64,000 bases of DNA. Origin: Alteromonas macleodii. Its GTDB lineage: Bacteria > Pseudomonadota > Gammaproteobacteria > Enterobacterales > Alteromonadaceae. Position 1 is the first letter of the stretch; every line of letters begins with the position of its first letter. Below, piece after piece: positions 36,915-46,601 of the stretch. The notes below the pieces were generated by a model. It was not told where the DNA came from and did not search any database. It worked only from the letters and a program-made list of their open reading frames with translations. The position numbers and the translations under genes were made by a program. Location: positions 996,629 through 1,060,628 of the forward strand of contig NZ_LR812090.1 in NCBI RefSeq assembly GCF_903772925.1. The letters are read 5' to 3'.

Positions 36915-37778
36915 ATGCTAAAACAACGGATAATAACTGCATTAATTCTCGCGCCGCTGGCGCTCTACGCTATCCTTTTTCTTCCTATTTTTTGGTTTGA
37001 AATAGCCATAGCCGGTGTTGTCGGCATTGGTGCCTATGAGTGGGCGAATATGTCAGGCGTGTGTGAGCGTCCTAAAAAGCTTATCTACATGGCTGGCGCC
37101 TTTGCAATATGTATTGCTCTATCGCTCACTGTTGATGCCAGTACCATTTGGTATCAGGGCCAATTGCATGGCCTGTATCGCGCAATTTTAACCATCGCTG
37201 TGTTGTGGTGGATAGCCTCTTTATTTATGGTGCTTGCCTATCCGAAATACTCAAGATTCTGGAAAGACAGTCGTAGTGTAAGAACCGTATTTGGCGCACT
37301 TACGCTTATACCAACATGGGTAGCCGTAGTTGCACTTCGCACTAGCCTGCATGATGTTGATCCGTTTTACGGCGCATCGCTGATCTTTTATGTATTGGGT
37401 ATCGTTTGGGCGGCTGATATAGGCGCGTTCTTCGTTGGCGTCAAATTTGGTCGACATAAGTTACGCCCTAACGTATCGCCTGGTAAAAGCTTAGAAGGCT
37501 TACTGGGTGGTATCGCGGCTTCATTCGCCATTATCGCTTTTGCGGCACTGCACTATCAGGTAGAGCCTTCTCGCATTTGGCTACACCTTGCAATTGGCGG
37601 TATAACCGTTGCTGTTTCTGCACTCGGTGATTTGAACGAGAGCATGCTGAAGCGCTGCGCTGGCATTAAAGACAGTGGCAAGATACTACCTGGCCATGGT
37701 GGTGTGCTAGATAGAATTGATAGCCTAACTGCAGCATTTCCAGTATTTGCCTTTTGCTATGTAACTTGGATGGCGTAA
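36915..37778 (+). CDS. cdsA: Phosphatidate cytidylyltransferase
   Basis: CdsA makes CDP-diacylglycerol, the precursor of all phospholipids, in the inner membrane. The 287-aa protein has about eight hydrophobic helices and the C-terminal CDP-alcohol signature SMLKRCAGIKDSGKILPGHGGVLDRIDS, seen in pieces at about residues 236-263. Its stop overlaps the dxr start (TAATG), so the two genes are coupled. Confidence 0.96.
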   Translation: MLKQRIITALILAPLALYAILFLPIFWFEIAIAGVVGIGAYEWANMSGVCERPKKLIYMAGAFAICIALSLTVDASTIWYQGQLHGLYRAILTIAVLWWIASLFMVLAYPKYSRFWKDSRSVRTVFGALTLIPTWVAVVALRTSLHDVDPFYGASLIFYVLGIVWAADIGAFFVGVKFGRHKLRPNVSPGKSLEGLLGGIAASFAIIAFAALHYQVEPSRIWLHLAIGGITVAVSALGDLNESMLKRCAGIKDSGKILPGHGGVLDRIDSLTAAFPVFAFCYVTWMA

Positions 37779-38965
37779 TGCAAACAGTAACAGTGTTAGG
37801 GGCCACAGGCTCCATTGGTTGTAATACACTCGACGTAATAAATCGCCATCCCGACAAATACCGCGTTTTTGCTATTACTGGTAACTCTCAGCTTGAACTG
37901 CTTATGGAGCAGGCTCAAAAGTGCGCGCCGCGCTATGTGGTAATTGCCGATGACGCTCACTACAAACTGGGCTGTGAGTTAGCATCTCAGTACGGTGTTG
38001 ATGCAGAGATTCTGGCTGGCGCTAAGGCGCTGGAAGAGGTATCAAGCGCGCCTGAAGTTGACGCTGTAATGGCAGCTATTGTGGGTGCAGCAGGGCTTTT
38101 ACCCACACTGGCGGCGGTAAAGGCAGGAAAACGCGTTTTGCTTGCTAATAAAGAAGCGTTAGTCATGTCTGGTGCTTTATTTATTGAGGCTGCAAACCAA
38201 AGCGGCGCTGAAATCCTTCCAATCGACAGCGAGCACAATGCCATATTTCAGTGTCTCCCGCACGATTACGAATATGGTAACTTTACTGCATCAGGTATTC
38301 GCAAAATTTTATTAACGGGTTCTGGTGGCCCCTTCAGAGAAAGGCCACTTAATAGCTTTTCGTCAATTACCATTGATGAGGCCAGTACTCACCCTAACTG
38401 GTCGATGGGCAAAAAAATAACAATCGACTCTGCGACTATGATGAACAAGGGGCTGGAGTTTATTGAAGCCTGCTGGCTGTTCGGTGCCGGCGCTGATGAT
38501 ATCGATGTGGTAATTCACCCGCAAAGTATTATTCATTCTATGGTGCAATATGTTGATGGGTCGGTGATCGCACAAATGGGCAACCCTGACATGCGCACCC
38601 CTATTGCCTATGGCTTAGCTCATCCAGAGCGAATCGAAGCGGGCGTAACGCCACTAGATTTTTCTGACATTGCCAATTTCAGTTTTCAAACCCCTTGCTT
38701 TGAACGTTATCCTAATTTGAAACTGGCTATTGATGCGTGTAAAGAAGGGCAGTGTGCAACAACACGAGTGAACGCATCAAACGAAGTGGCAGTCGAGGCC
38801 TTTTTAGAAGGTAAGATTCAGTTTTGCGATATTGCCAAAGTTAATGATGCCACGTTAAATGCTATGCCACACGTATCGGTAAGTTCTATTCAACAAATAC
38901 TAGAGCAAGACAGCCTTGCAAGAACAAAGGCGAACGAGATTATTCGAGGTAAATTCCAGTGCTAG
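37778..38965 (+). CDS. dxr: 1-deoxy-D-xylulose 5-phosphate reductoisomerase
   Basis: Dxr (IspC) converts DXP to MEP, the committed step of the non-mevalonate isoprenoid pathway that supplies uppS. From ATG 37778 the product is 395 aa and starts MQTVTVLGATGSIG, the family N-terminus with the NADPH loop; the upstream in-frame ATG at 37754 lies within cdsA and is rejected. Other motifs are LLANKEALV (about 120), LPIDSEHNAIFQ (about 147-158) and GGPFRERPL. It overlaps the rseP start. Confidence 0.97.
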   Translation: MQTVTVLGATGSIGCNTLDVINRHPDKYRVFAITGNSQLELLMEQAQKCAPRYVVIADDAHYKLGCELASQYGVDAEILAGAKALEEVSSAPEVDAVMAAIVGAAGLLPTLAAVKAGKRVLLANKEALVMSGALFIEAANQSGAEILPIDSEHNAIFQCLPHDYEYGNFTASGIRKILLTGSGGPFRERPLNSFSSITIDEASTHPNWSMGKKITIDSATMMNKGLEFIEACWLFGAGADDIDVVIHPQSIIHSMVQYVDGSVIAQMGNPDMRTPIAYGLAHPERIEAGVTPLDFSDIANFSFQTPCFERYPNLKLAIDACKEGQCATTRVNASNEVAVEAFLEGKIQFCDIAKVNDATLNAMPHVSVSSIQQILEQDSLARTKANEIIRGKFQC

Positions 38966-40311
38966 CATTTTTATGGAGCCTTGGTGCATTCATTGTAGCC
39001 CTAGGTATTTTGGTTGCCGTACATGAATGGGGACACTTTTATGTGGCTCGTAAATGCGGTGTACAGGTAGAGCGCTTCTCAATTGGTTTTGGGAAGCCAA
39101 TTTGGCGCAAGTTAAGTAAGTCCGGTACAGAATATGTTATCGCTATGATTCCCCTTGGTGGTTACGTTCGCATGCTCGATGGACGTATTGATGACGTACC
39201 GCCTGAGTTAGAAGATAAAGCCTTCAATAAAAAACCTGTATTGCAGCGCATGGCGGTAATTGCAGCGGGCCCTGGTGTAAACTTCATATTTGCATTTTTT
39301 GCTCTTTGGCTAATGTACCTTGTCGGTTTAGAAACCGTTAAACCCGTTGTTAAAGCTGTCGAGCCTCAAAGTGTAGCTGCTGTAGCAGGCGTTCAACCTG
39401 GTGATGAAATCATTAAGGTCGGTGACAGAATTACACCGGACTGGGAAGCGGTTAATTTAGAAGTTGTTTCTAACATAGGGTCAGAAAAAACCACAGTTAC
39501 GGTTAAAAGTTCATCAAATATCGAAAAAGAACTGACATTTACACTGGGTTCTTGGAACTTTGACCCAGATAGCGAGTCTCCATTAAGCAGCTTAGGCCTA
39601 ACCCCATATCGACCGGATGCAACGTTAACTGTTGGTTTTGTTGGTGAGGGAAGTGCGGCGCAGGAAGCTGGGTTGAAACCCGGTGATGAACTTGTCGCAC
39701 TAAATGGCGCTAAATTGACGTCGTGGGAAGGTTTGGTTGACGTTATAGTTGAAAGCCCCGGTGAAAGTATCTCTCTTGATATACAAAGGGATGGACAGCA
39801 ACTAACGTTAAATGCCACGATAGCGCGCCGCGATACACCACAAGGGCAAAGTGGTTATTTAGGTGTGAGCCCAACATTCGAGCCTTGGCCTGAAGGGTAT
39901 GTGTTTACTCATCAATATGGCATTATAGAGGCTATTGGGAAGGCGCTAGATAAAACGTGGCGTCTAATGACATTGAGTGTCGACATGATAGGAAAGCTCA
40001 TCACCGGCGATGTTTCGGTGAAGAATTTGAGCGGTCCTATCTCAATTGCTCAAGGTGCGGGAACAAGTGCTGGGTATGGACTTGCGTACTTTTTGAGTTT
40101 TCTTGCCTTAATAAGCGTAAATTTAGGCATAATAAATTTATTACCCTTGCCCATGCTTGACGGTGGTCACCTCATGTTTTTTATTGTGGAGTGGATCACT
40201 GGTAAGCCTGTGCCTGAAGCGGTGCAGGAATGGGGTTACAGAATAGGTGGCGTGCTTCTGTTTATGATCATGGGTATCGCAATTTTTAACGATATCGCTC
40301 GCATAACCTGA
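38959..40311 (+). CDS. rseP: RIP zinc metalloprotease RseP
   Basis: RseP cuts the anti-sigma factor RseA within the membrane during the sigma-E envelope stress response. The 450-aa protein has HEWGH in VAVHEWGHFYVARKCGV (about residues 20-36), two PDZ domains (about 110-290), and the NLLPLPMLDGGHL motif (about 393-405) with the third zinc ligand Asp. It starts at GTG inside the last codons of dxr. Its placement before bamA is the usual one and links stress signalling to outer-membrane protein assembly. Confidence 0.97.
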   Translation: MLAFLWSLGAFIVALGILVAVHEWGHFYVARKCGVQVERFSIGFGKPIWRKLSKSGTEYVIAMIPLGGYVRMLDGRIDDVPPELEDKAFNKKPVLQRMAVIAAGPGVNFIFAFFALWLMYLVGLETVKPVVKAVEPQSVAAVAGVQPGDEIIKVGDRITPDWEAVNLEVVSNIGSEKTTVTVKSSSNIEKELTFTLGSWNFDPDSESPLSSLGLTPYRPDATLTVGFVGEGSAAQEAGLKPGDELVALNGAKLTSWEGLVDVIVESPGESISLDIQRDGQQLTLNATIARRDTPQGQSGYLGVSPTFEPWPEGYVFTHQYGIIEAIGKALDKTWRLMTLSVDMIGKLITGDVSVKNLSGPISIAQGAGTSAGYGLAYFLSFLALISVNLGIINLLPLPMLDGGHLMFFIVEWITGKPVPEAVQEWGYRIGGVLLFMIMGIAIFNDIARIT

Positions 40312-40369
40312 TACAAATCAGGAAGTACAAAACAGCTAATACAAAACGCGGCCAGGAAAAGAAAAATAG

Positions 40370-42847
40370 ATGAAGTTAAAACAGTTAGTAGCAGCCGGAG
40401 CCATTCTTTCCAGTGCTAGCTTTGCCAACGCTGCGGCGCAAGACAGTGAATTTGTTGTTGAAGACATTCGCGTAGAGGGTTTGCAACGAGTTGCACTTGG
40501 TGCAGCCTTAACCTACTTGCCCGTTCAAGTTGGCGACGAGCTTAATACATTTAGGGTAACGCAGCTTATTCGCTCGCTTTACTCTTCAACTCACTTTGAA
40601 AATGTAGAAATCCTTCGCGACGGCAATACCCTTGTGGTTCGTGTGGCGGAGCGTCCAACCATCAGTAATATTATTTTTGACGGCAACGATGATATTAAAG
40701 ATGAGCAGCTTCAAGAAAGCTTGGATGGCAATGGGGTCCGCATCGGTGAGCCACTTGATAAGACCGTACTAACCTCTATTGAGAATGGCCTTAAAGACTT
40801 CTTTTACAGCATAGGTAAATACAATGCTGATGTAACGGCTATTATTACGCCATTACCGCGTAACCGTGTCGATTTGAAACTACTTTTCGAAGAAGGCGAT
40901 GCCGCCGAAATCGAGCAAATTAATATTGTAGGTAACGAAATCTTCTCAGACGAAGAGCTGATGGAAGCGTTTGAGCTACAATACGATACGCCTTGGTGGG
41001 ATTTTCTATCAGAGACTCGCTATCAGCAGCAAACGCTGCAGGGGGATATGGAAACCTTGCGTAACCACTATTTAAACCGTGGTTACCTGCGATTTAACGT
41101 TGACTCTACCCAAGTGTCGATGACCCCTGAAAAGTCGGGCATCTACATAGCCATGAACGTAACAGAAGGTGAGCAATACACCATATCTGAAGTAGAACTC
41201 GTGGGTGATGTGCTTGGTCATGAAGAATACATCGAGCGCGTACTGCCGCTAACAGAAGGCGAGCTATATAACCAAGCAGAAGTCACTTACACAGAAGAGT
41301 TTATCAGTAAATATCTCGGCCGTTTCGGATATGCCTATCCAACGGTAACCACCGTGCCTGAGATTAACGACGAAGACAAAACGGTTAAGTTGACGCTATC
41401 TGTAGACCCCGGCAAGCGTATCTACGTTAATCGTATTAAGTTTAACGGTAACGTGGTCACCGCCGACAGTGTACTTCGTCAAAACGTAAGTCAGATGGAA
41501 GGCACTTGGTTATCTAATAATTTGCTAGAGTCTTCAAAAAATCAGCTTTCTCGTCTTACCTATATGGAAGAAGTAGAGTTTGAAACAGTACGTATTCCAG
41601 GCTCTGAAGATAAGGTTGATGTTAACTATAATGTTAAAGAGCAGCCTTCGGGCTCTTTTAACGCAGGTATCGGTTACGGTGACAGAACCAAGTTAAGCTT
41701 ACAGGCGGGTATCCAACAGGATAACTTCCTAGGGACAGGGAAACGTGTAGGCCTTAACCTAAGTACGGTTTCGTATCAGCGCAGTGCGCAAATCACCTAT
41801 AATGACCCTTACTTCACCATTGACGGTATCAGCTTAGGTGGAAGCATTGGTTATAGCGAGTTCGACGGCTCTGACTTTAACGTAATCCAGTACAACTCTA
41901 AACGTTGGTCAATTGGTGCAAACATCGGTTATCCAATCAACGAGTTTAATCGTATCAACTTTGGCTTAACCTACAGCAATGTAGAGCTATTTAACCGTGG
42001 TTACTACGAGCAAACTGAGCAGTTCTATAACCAGTTTACCAATGGCGAAGACCCGGATGCGGCTATTAAATACGATAGCTATCTTGCTAGCGTAAGCTGG
42101 AGTAGAAGCACGCTAAACCGTGGTCTATTCCCAACGGCGGGTTCGTCTCAACGTGCATCGTTTAGCATTACCACGCCAAACTCAGACGTTAACTATTTTA
42201 AAACCGTATTCGATGGTAAGTGGTACTTTCCATTATCACGTAATCAGCGCTGGTCATTCTTAACTCGCATCCGTCTCGGATATGGTAATGGTTATGGTGA
42301 TATAAACGGCAATGAGCAAATTCTACCGTTCACTGAGAACTTTACTGCAGGTGGTTCAGATTCACTGCGCGGATTCGAGAATAATACGGTTGGCCCTCGC
42401 GGTATCTTCCTCGGTAACACAGGCACCATTTCTGGTCCTGATGGGGAATTATTCCCGGCGGACCCAGCAGACGCTGCACTTTCTTGGTCGTCGCGAAGCC
42501 TTGGTGGTAACGCAATGGCACTTGGTGGTATCGAGCTAATCGTGCCTACGCCGTTTGTTGAAGAAGAAATGGATAACTCTGTTCGCACAAGTTTGTTTGT
42601 GGATGTGGGTAACGTGTGGGATACTGAGTTCGACTATGACTATTATCGTCAGTTCGACATAGCATCCACTCAAAACGGTGAGCTATTGGACTATTCTGAC
42701 TGGAGTCTGTATCGTAGCTCGGCAGGTATATCGGTTCAGTGGATTTCACCAATGGGACCGATGGTATTTAGTTTCTCGAAAGCGATACAGCAACGTGATG
42801 GTGATGATGCTAGATTCTTCACTTTCAATATTGGTCAAACTTTCTAA
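40370..42847 (+). CDS. bamA: Outer membrane protein assembly factor BamA
   Basis: BamA inserts beta-barrel proteins in the outer membrane. The 825-aa precursor has a signal peptide (cleavage near NAAA-QD, about residue 23), five POTRA domains (about 25-425) and a 16-strand Omp85 barrel. The barrel contains the conserved SLRGFENNTVGPRG segment (VRGF/Y-type, about 665-678), and the protein ends in Phe as outer-membrane barrels require. It follows rseP and precedes skp, its chaperone partner. Confidence 0.98.
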   Translation: MKLKQLVAAGAILSSASFANAAAQDSEFVVEDIRVEGLQRVALGAALTYLPVQVGDELNTFRVTQLIRSLYSSTHFENVEILRDGNTLVVRVAERPTISNIIFDGNDDIKDEQLQESLDGNGVRIGEPLDKTVLTSIENGLKDFFYSIGKYNADVTAIITPLPRNRVDLKLLFEEGDAAEIEQINIVGNEIFSDEELMEAFELQYDTPWWDFLSETRYQQQTLQGDMETLRNHYLNRGYLRFNVDSTQVSMTPEKSGIYIAMNVTEGEQYTISEVELVGDVLGHEEYIERVLPLTEGELYNQAEVTYTEEFISKYLGRFGYAYPTVTTVPEINDEDKTVKLTLSVDPGKRIYVNRIKFNGNVVTADSVLRQNVSQMEGTWLSNNLLESSKNQLSRLTYMEEVEFETVRIPGSEDKVDVNYNVKEQPSGSFNAGIGYGDRTKLSLQAGIQQDNFLGTGKRVGLNLSTVSYQRSAQITYNDPYFTIDGISLGGSIGYSEFDGSDFNVIQYNSKRWSIGANIGYPINEFNRINFGLTYSNVELFNRGYYEQTEQFYNQFTNGEDPDAAIKYDSYLASVSWSRSTLNRGLFPTAGSSQRASFSITTPNSDVNYFKTVFDGKWYFPLSRNQRWSFLTRIRLGYGNGYGDINGNEQILPFTENFTAGGSDSLRGFENNTVGPRGIFLGNTGTISGPDGELFPADPADAALSWSSRSLGGNAMALGGIELIVPTPFVEEEMDNSVRTSLFVDVGNVWDTEFDYDYYRQFDIASTQNGELLDYSDWSLYRSSAGISVQWISPMGPMVFSFSKAIQQRDGDDARFFTFNIGQTF

Positions 42848-42857
42848 GACATTAAAA

Positions 42858-42880
42858 CGAGCGCGTTTTAAGCGCGCTCT
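42858..42880 (+). terminator. Hairpin between bamA and skp
   Basis: A 7-bp GC-rich stem GAGCGCG / CGCGCTC lies 12 bases after the bamA stop. It lacks a T-run, so it is more likely an mRNA-stabilising or attenuating hairpin than a full terminator. Confidence 0.55.
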
Positions 42881-42908
42881 ATAATAAGATTCACAAAAGG
42901 AGTTCCCT

Positions 42909-43424
42909 TTGAAACAGTTGGTTAAACATATCGTTGCAGGAGCAATGTTGGGTAGCGCTTTAGTAAGTACATCTGTAATGGCAGAACAGAAAGTGGCTGT
43001 TGTTGATGTGCAAGGTATTTTTCAAGCGATGCCTCAAGCGGCTGAGATTCAAAATGCTATTCAAGCTGAGTTTAAAGACCAGCTTGAAGAAGTGAATCAG
43101 CTACAGCGTGACGGTCAGTTCTACGCAGAGCGTCTTCAGCGTGATGCAGCAACAATGAGCGATGCCGAGAAGAAAGAACTAGAACAAAAAATCTTGTCAG
43201 TACGTGAAGAGCTATCTAAAAAAGGTCAGCCTCTACAACAAAACATTCAACGTCGTAGCAACGAAGAGCGTAACAAGTTGCTTGGCCTTATTAAGCAAGC
43301 TATTGACTCTGTTGCGTCGAAGCAAGGTTACGACCTAGTGCTTAATGCGGGTGCAGTTGCTTTTGCTAAAGAAGAGCACGACTTATCTGAGCAGGTACTT
43401 CAGCAAGTTAGCAAAACTAACTAA
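42909..43424 (+). CDS. skp: Periplasmic chaperone Skp (OmpH)
   Basis: Skp carries unfolded outer-membrane proteins across the periplasm to BamA. The 171-aa precursor has a signal peptide ending near VMA-EQ (about residue 25), followed by KVAVVDVQGIFQ and a long coiled-coil region (about 50-125), as in Skp trimers. It starts at TTG, with AAGGAG six bases upstream. A strong terminator 70 bases downstream ends the unit; in most gammaproteobacteria lpxD would follow here. Confidence 0.95.
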   Translation: MKQLVKHIVAGAMLGSALVSTSVMAEQKVAVVDVQGIFQAMPQAAEIQNAIQAEFKDQLEEVNQLQRDGQFYAERLQRDAATMSDAEKKELEQKILSVREELSKKGQPLQQNIQRRSNEERNKLLGLIKQAIDSVASKQGYDLVLNAGAVAFAKEEHDLSEQVLQQVSKTN

Positions 43425-43494
43425 TTAACTTAACACTGATTGCTCTTGGCTCTAAGTCAAAGTTCAGCAATCGCTGGTTAGTTATAAAATTTGT

Positions 43495-43534
43495 CAGGCC
43501 AACTCCTTCAAAGGTGTTGGTCTGATTTGTTTTT
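43495..43534 (+). terminator. Terminator after skp, in the usual place of lpxD
   Basis: CAGGCCAAC pairs with GTTGGTCTG (one G-U pair) and continues into CCTT/AAGG around a short loop, followed by ATTTGTTTTT. This is a strong intrinsic terminator separating bamA-skp from the fabZ-lpxA-lpxB genes. Confidence 0.82.
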
Positions 43535-43583
43535 CGCGCTTTACAGCGTATGGTTGCCGCCGTTTTTAGTTTTTACGGCGAGT

Positions 43584-43623
43584 TTGACCCAAATACCAAT
43601 GTATCATCTGTATTGGTATAACA
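43584..43623 (+). promoter_or_regulatory. Candidate fabZ promoter with perfect inverted repeat
   Basis: An extended -10 (TGG-TATAAC, 43615-43623) lies 37 bases before the fabZ TTG. Overlapping it is a perfect 8-bp inverted repeat ATACCAAT (43593-43600) / ATTGGTAT (43612-43619), spaced by 11 bases, as expected of a dimeric regulator site. TTGACC at 43584 could serve a second, weaker start. The regulator is unknown. Confidence 0.5.
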
Positions 43624-43659
43624 TAGCTAAAGGTCATGCTTGTATACAGGAGAAAGTTT

Positions 43660-44109
43660 TTGGCCAATTCACTTAATACCATCGAAATCCAGGAAATATT
43701 GGAACTGCTACCACACAGATATCCTTTCCTACTTGTTGATCGCGTTACTGATTATGTTTTGGGTGAGTCTGTAAAGGCTTACAAAAATATTACGATCAAT
43801 GAGCCATGTTTCATGGGGCATTTCCCTGGACAGCCAATTTTTCCGGGCGTTTTAATTCTAGAGGCCATGGCGCAAGCAGCCGGTGTTCTAGGTTTTAAGA
43901 CCATGGGCAACAATGATAAGTTATACTTGTATGCAGGGATTGATAACGCTCGCTTTAAACGTCCCGTTGTTCCGGGTGATAAGCTTGAGTTTGATGTTGC
44001 TCTGGTAAAAGAGCGCAGAGGGATTTGGAAATTTAAAGGTACTGCAAGTGTCGATGGCGATATTGCTTGTAGTGCAGAGTTTATGTGTGCGATGAGAGAG
44101 ATAGCGTAA
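43660..44109 (+). CDS. fabZ: 3-hydroxyacyl-ACP dehydratase FabZ
   Basis: FabZ dehydrates 3-hydroxyacyl-ACP in fatty acid elongation and competes with LpxA for 3-hydroxymyristoyl-ACP. Starting at TTG 43660 (AGGAGA seven bases upstream) the 149-aa product begins [20 protein letters not shown], aligning residue for residue with the E. coli N-terminus; the ATG at 43636 would lie upstream of the ribosome-binding site. The active-site segment [19 protein letters not shown] holds the catalytic His and Glu. It is one base from the lpxA start. Confidence 0.96.
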   Translation: MANSLNTIEIQEILELLPHRYPFLLVDRVTDYVLGESVKAYKNITINEPCFMGHFPGQPIFPGVLILEAMAQAAGVLGFKTMGNNDKLYLYAGIDNARFKRPVVPGDKLEFDVALVKERRGIWKFKGTASVDGDIACSAEFMCAMREIA

Positions 44110-44110
44110 C

Positions 44111-44881
44111 GTGATCCATCCTACTGCGGTAATTTCAGAAAGTGCAACGATTGGTGATAATGTCACCATAGGTCCATTTTGTGTGGTAGACGACAACGTC
44201 ACCATAGGCGACGGCTGTATTCTGAAATCACATGTGGTGGTACGCGGCCCGACGCGTATCGGTAAAAACAACAAGTTTTATCAGTTTTCTTCAATTGGTG
44301 AAGACTGCCAAGATAAAAAATATGCGGGTGAGCCTACTGAACTCGTTATTGGTGATGATAACGAGTTTAGAGAAGGGGTAACCGTTCACCGAGGCACTAT
44401 TCAAGACAACAGCATTACCATAATTGGTTCTCGCTGTTTATTTATGGCCAACTCTCATGTTGCACACGATTGTGTTCTTGGCAACGACATTATTATTGCA
44501 AACAGTGTTGCGATTGCTGGCCATGTACACATGGACGACCACGTCATTGTTGGTGGTGCCGCAGGTATTCACCAGTTCTGTAAGATTGGTGCCCATTCGT
44601 TCTTGGGCGCTGGCGGCATTATTCTGCGCGATGTGCCTCCCTTTGTAATGGTCAGCGGTCAGAAAAATATTCCTCAGGGTATTAATTCTGAAGGACTTAA
44701 GCGTCGTGGCTTCAGCAAAGAAGAAGTTATGGCCATTAAACGCGCTTACAAAGCAATATACCGTGAAGGCAATACCGTAGATGAAGCCATTGAAAAACTT
44801 GCCGAACCCGCGCAGGAGTTCCCTGGTGTGGCCCTTATGGTGAAGTTCTTACAAGACTCGAAGCGAGGCATTATTCGCTAA
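44111..44881 (+). CDS. lpxA: UDP-N-acetylglucosamine acyltransferase
   Basis: LpxA puts a 3-hydroxyacyl chain on UDP-GlcNAc, the first step of lipid A synthesis. The 256-aa protein is a left-handed beta-helix of hexapeptide repeats (residues about 1-185) with a helical C-terminus. The catalytic His is in NSHVAHDCVLG (about 120-125), and GGAAGIHQFCKIG follows. It starts at GTG immediately after fabZ and ends two bases before lpxB, in a tight operon. Confidence 0.97.
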   Translation: MIHPTAVISESATIGDNVTIGPFCVVDDNVTIGDGCILKSHVVVRGPTRIGKNNKFYQFSSIGEDCQDKKYAGEPTELVIGDDNEFREGVTVHRGTIQDNSITIIGSRCLFMANSHVAHDCVLGNDIIIANSVAIAGHVHMDDHVIVGGAAGIHQFCKIGAHSFLGAGGIILRDVPPFVMVSGQKNIPQGINSEGLKRRGFSKEEVMAIKRAYKAIYREGNTVDEAIEKLAEPAQEFPGVALMVKFLQDSKRGIIR

Positions 44882-44883
44882 TT

Positions 44884-46032
44884 ATGTCTAAACCAATTCG
44901 TATCGGCATGGTTGCCGGAGAGCCCTCTGGTGACATCCTTGCCGCAGGAATGGTTGCCGAGTTAAAACGCCAATACCCAGATGCTATTATTGAAGGTATT
45001 GGCGGTTCAAATATGATAGAGGCGGGTTTCCATAGTCTATTCGATATGGAAACCTTGTCGGTTATGGGACTTGTTGAAGTCCTATCTCACCTTCCAGCCA
45101 TCTTAAAAGTTAAAAAGCAGCTTCTTGCTCACTTTGAGCAAAATCCGCCAGATATTTTCGTAGGTATTGACGCGCCTGATTTTAATCTTCGCGTAGAAAA
45201 AGCCCTGAAAGCCCGCGGCATCAAAACTATCCACTATGTAAGCCCTACCGTGTGGGCATGGCGTGAGAAACGCATTCACAAGATAGCGAAAGCGGCTAAT
45301 CGCGTATTGGGGTTGTTCCCTTTCGAACAACAGGTATACGACAAATACAACGTTCCCTATACCTTTGTGGGGCATACCATGGCTGACGCTATAGCCATTG
45401 AGCCCGACCAAAATGCGGCAAGACAGGCATTAGGGGTAGATAGTCAAGCTAATGTATTGGCTGTTCTACCCGGTTCACGAAGGGGGGAAGTAGATACGTT
45501 GCTTCCCGTGTTTCTGAAAACCATTGAAGCTATTCATGCTAAACGCAGTGACATTCAATTTCTTATCCCTGCGGCAAACGAGCATCGTCTTTCGCAAATT
45601 AAAGCACTATTGCTTGAAGCTGATAATGCTGAAGCACGCTTACCCATTCAGGTAACCCAAGGCACTTCTCGTGATGCCATGATAGCGAGCGATGTTATCT
45701 TACTTGCATCCGGGACGGCTACATTAGAAGCTATGCTGTGCAAGCGCCCCATGGTCGCGGCTTATTTACTCGCACCGCTTACATATAAAATTATGCAGCG
45801 CTTGTATAAAGCGCCGTTCTTCACTTTGCCAAACTTATTGGCTGATGAGGCAATTATTCCTGAATTACTTCAAGATGAAGTAAACGCAGAGAATATGAGC
45901 AATCAGTTACTTAACTTCTTCGAAAGTGATAATTCTGCGCTTATTTCCCGTTTCACCGATCTCCACCATACGCTAAAATGCAATGCTGATAAAACAGCAG
46001 CAAAAGCTGTCGTGGAGGAATTGTTTGCATAA
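44884..46032 (+). CDS. lpxB: Lipid-A-disaccharide synthase
   Basis: LpxB condenses lipid X with UDP-diacylglucosamine to the lipid A disaccharide. The 382-aa GT19 protein has [13 protein letters not shown] (residues about 9-21), [11 protein letters not shown] (about 92-102), [11 protein letters not shown] (about 121-131) and LPGSRRGEV (about 194-202). Length equals E. coli LpxB (382). Its last codons overlap the rnhB start. Confidence 0.97.
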   Translation: MSKPIRIGMVAGEPSGDILAAGMVAELKRQYPDAIIEGIGGSNMIEAGFHSLFDMETLSVMGLVEVLSHLPAILKVKKQLLAHFEQNPPDIFVGIDAPDFNLRVEKALKARGIKTIHYVSPTVWAWREKRIHKIAKAANRVLGLFPFEQQVYDKYNVPYTFVGHTMADAIAIEPDQNAARQALGVDSQANVLAVLPGSRRGEVDTLLPVFLKTIEAIHAKRSDIQFLIPAANEHRLSQIKALLLEADNAEARLPIQVTQGTSRDAMIASDVILLASGTATLEAMLCKRPMVAAYLLAPLTYKIMQRLYKAPFFTLPNLLADEAIIPELLQDEVNAENMSNQLLNFFESDNSALISRFTDLHHTLKCNADKTAAKAVVEELFA

Positions 46033-46597
46033 GTTAATTGCCGGTGTTGATGAAGTAGGGCGTGGCCCTTTAGTTGGAGATGTGGTTACTGCTGCGGTTA
46101 TACTAGACCCAGAAAACCCCATTGAAGGGCTAACCGACTCTAAAAAGTTGAGTGAAAAGAAACGTGTAGCCCTTGCTCAAGAGATTCGTGAGAAGGCGCT
46201 TTACTGGAATATCGGTAGAGCAAGCCCTGAAGAAATAGACAAGCTTAATATACTGCACGCTACCATGCTCGCCATGATCCGAGCGGTAGAAGGCCTGCCA
46301 GTAAAGCCAGATTTTGTGCGTGTAGACGGCAACCGCGTCCCAGCGTGGAATTTTGAGTCTGAAGCGGTAGTGAAAGGTGACAGCCTACACGCTGAAATTT
46401 CAGCAGCATCAATCATTGCCAAAGTAGAGCGAGATAACGATATGATTTCGTTGCATGAGGCCTACCCACAATATAACTTTGCCGGGCACAAAGGTTACCC
46501 TACAAAAGCACATTTTGAAGCTATCGCCGAATATGGCATCTTAGATTGCTATCGCAAAAGTTTTAAACCCGTAAAAGCGCTACTCGAAGAGAAATAA
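46025..46597 (+). CDS. rnhB: Ribonuclease HII
   Basis: RNase HII removes ribonucleotides embedded in DNA. The core begins [22 protein letters not shown] with the catalytic Asp-Glu, followed by [10 protein letters not shown] and a later Asp in VRVDGNRVP. The start is placed at TTG 46025, where GGAGG lies six bases upstream, giving 190 aa; the ATG at 45983 lies deep within lpxB and would add residues unlike the family. It is followed four bases later by dnaE. Confidence 0.94.
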   Translation: MHKLIAGVDEVGRGPLVGDVVTAAVILDPENPIEGLTDSKKLSEKKRVALAQEIREKALYWNIGRASPEEIDKLNILHATMLAMIRAVEGLPVKPDFVRVDGNRVPAWNFESEAVVKGDSLHAEISAASIIAKVERDNDMISLHEAYPQYNFAGHKGYPTKAHFEAIAEYGILDCYRKSFKPVKALLEEK

Positions 46598-46601
46598 CAT
46601 C

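Noticed and set aside
43491-43676. 61-codon ORF in the skp-fabZ gap as a remnant of lpxD
   Set aside because: The translation shows no hexapeptide repeats or LpxD motifs, and it overlaps the terminator and the fabZ start.
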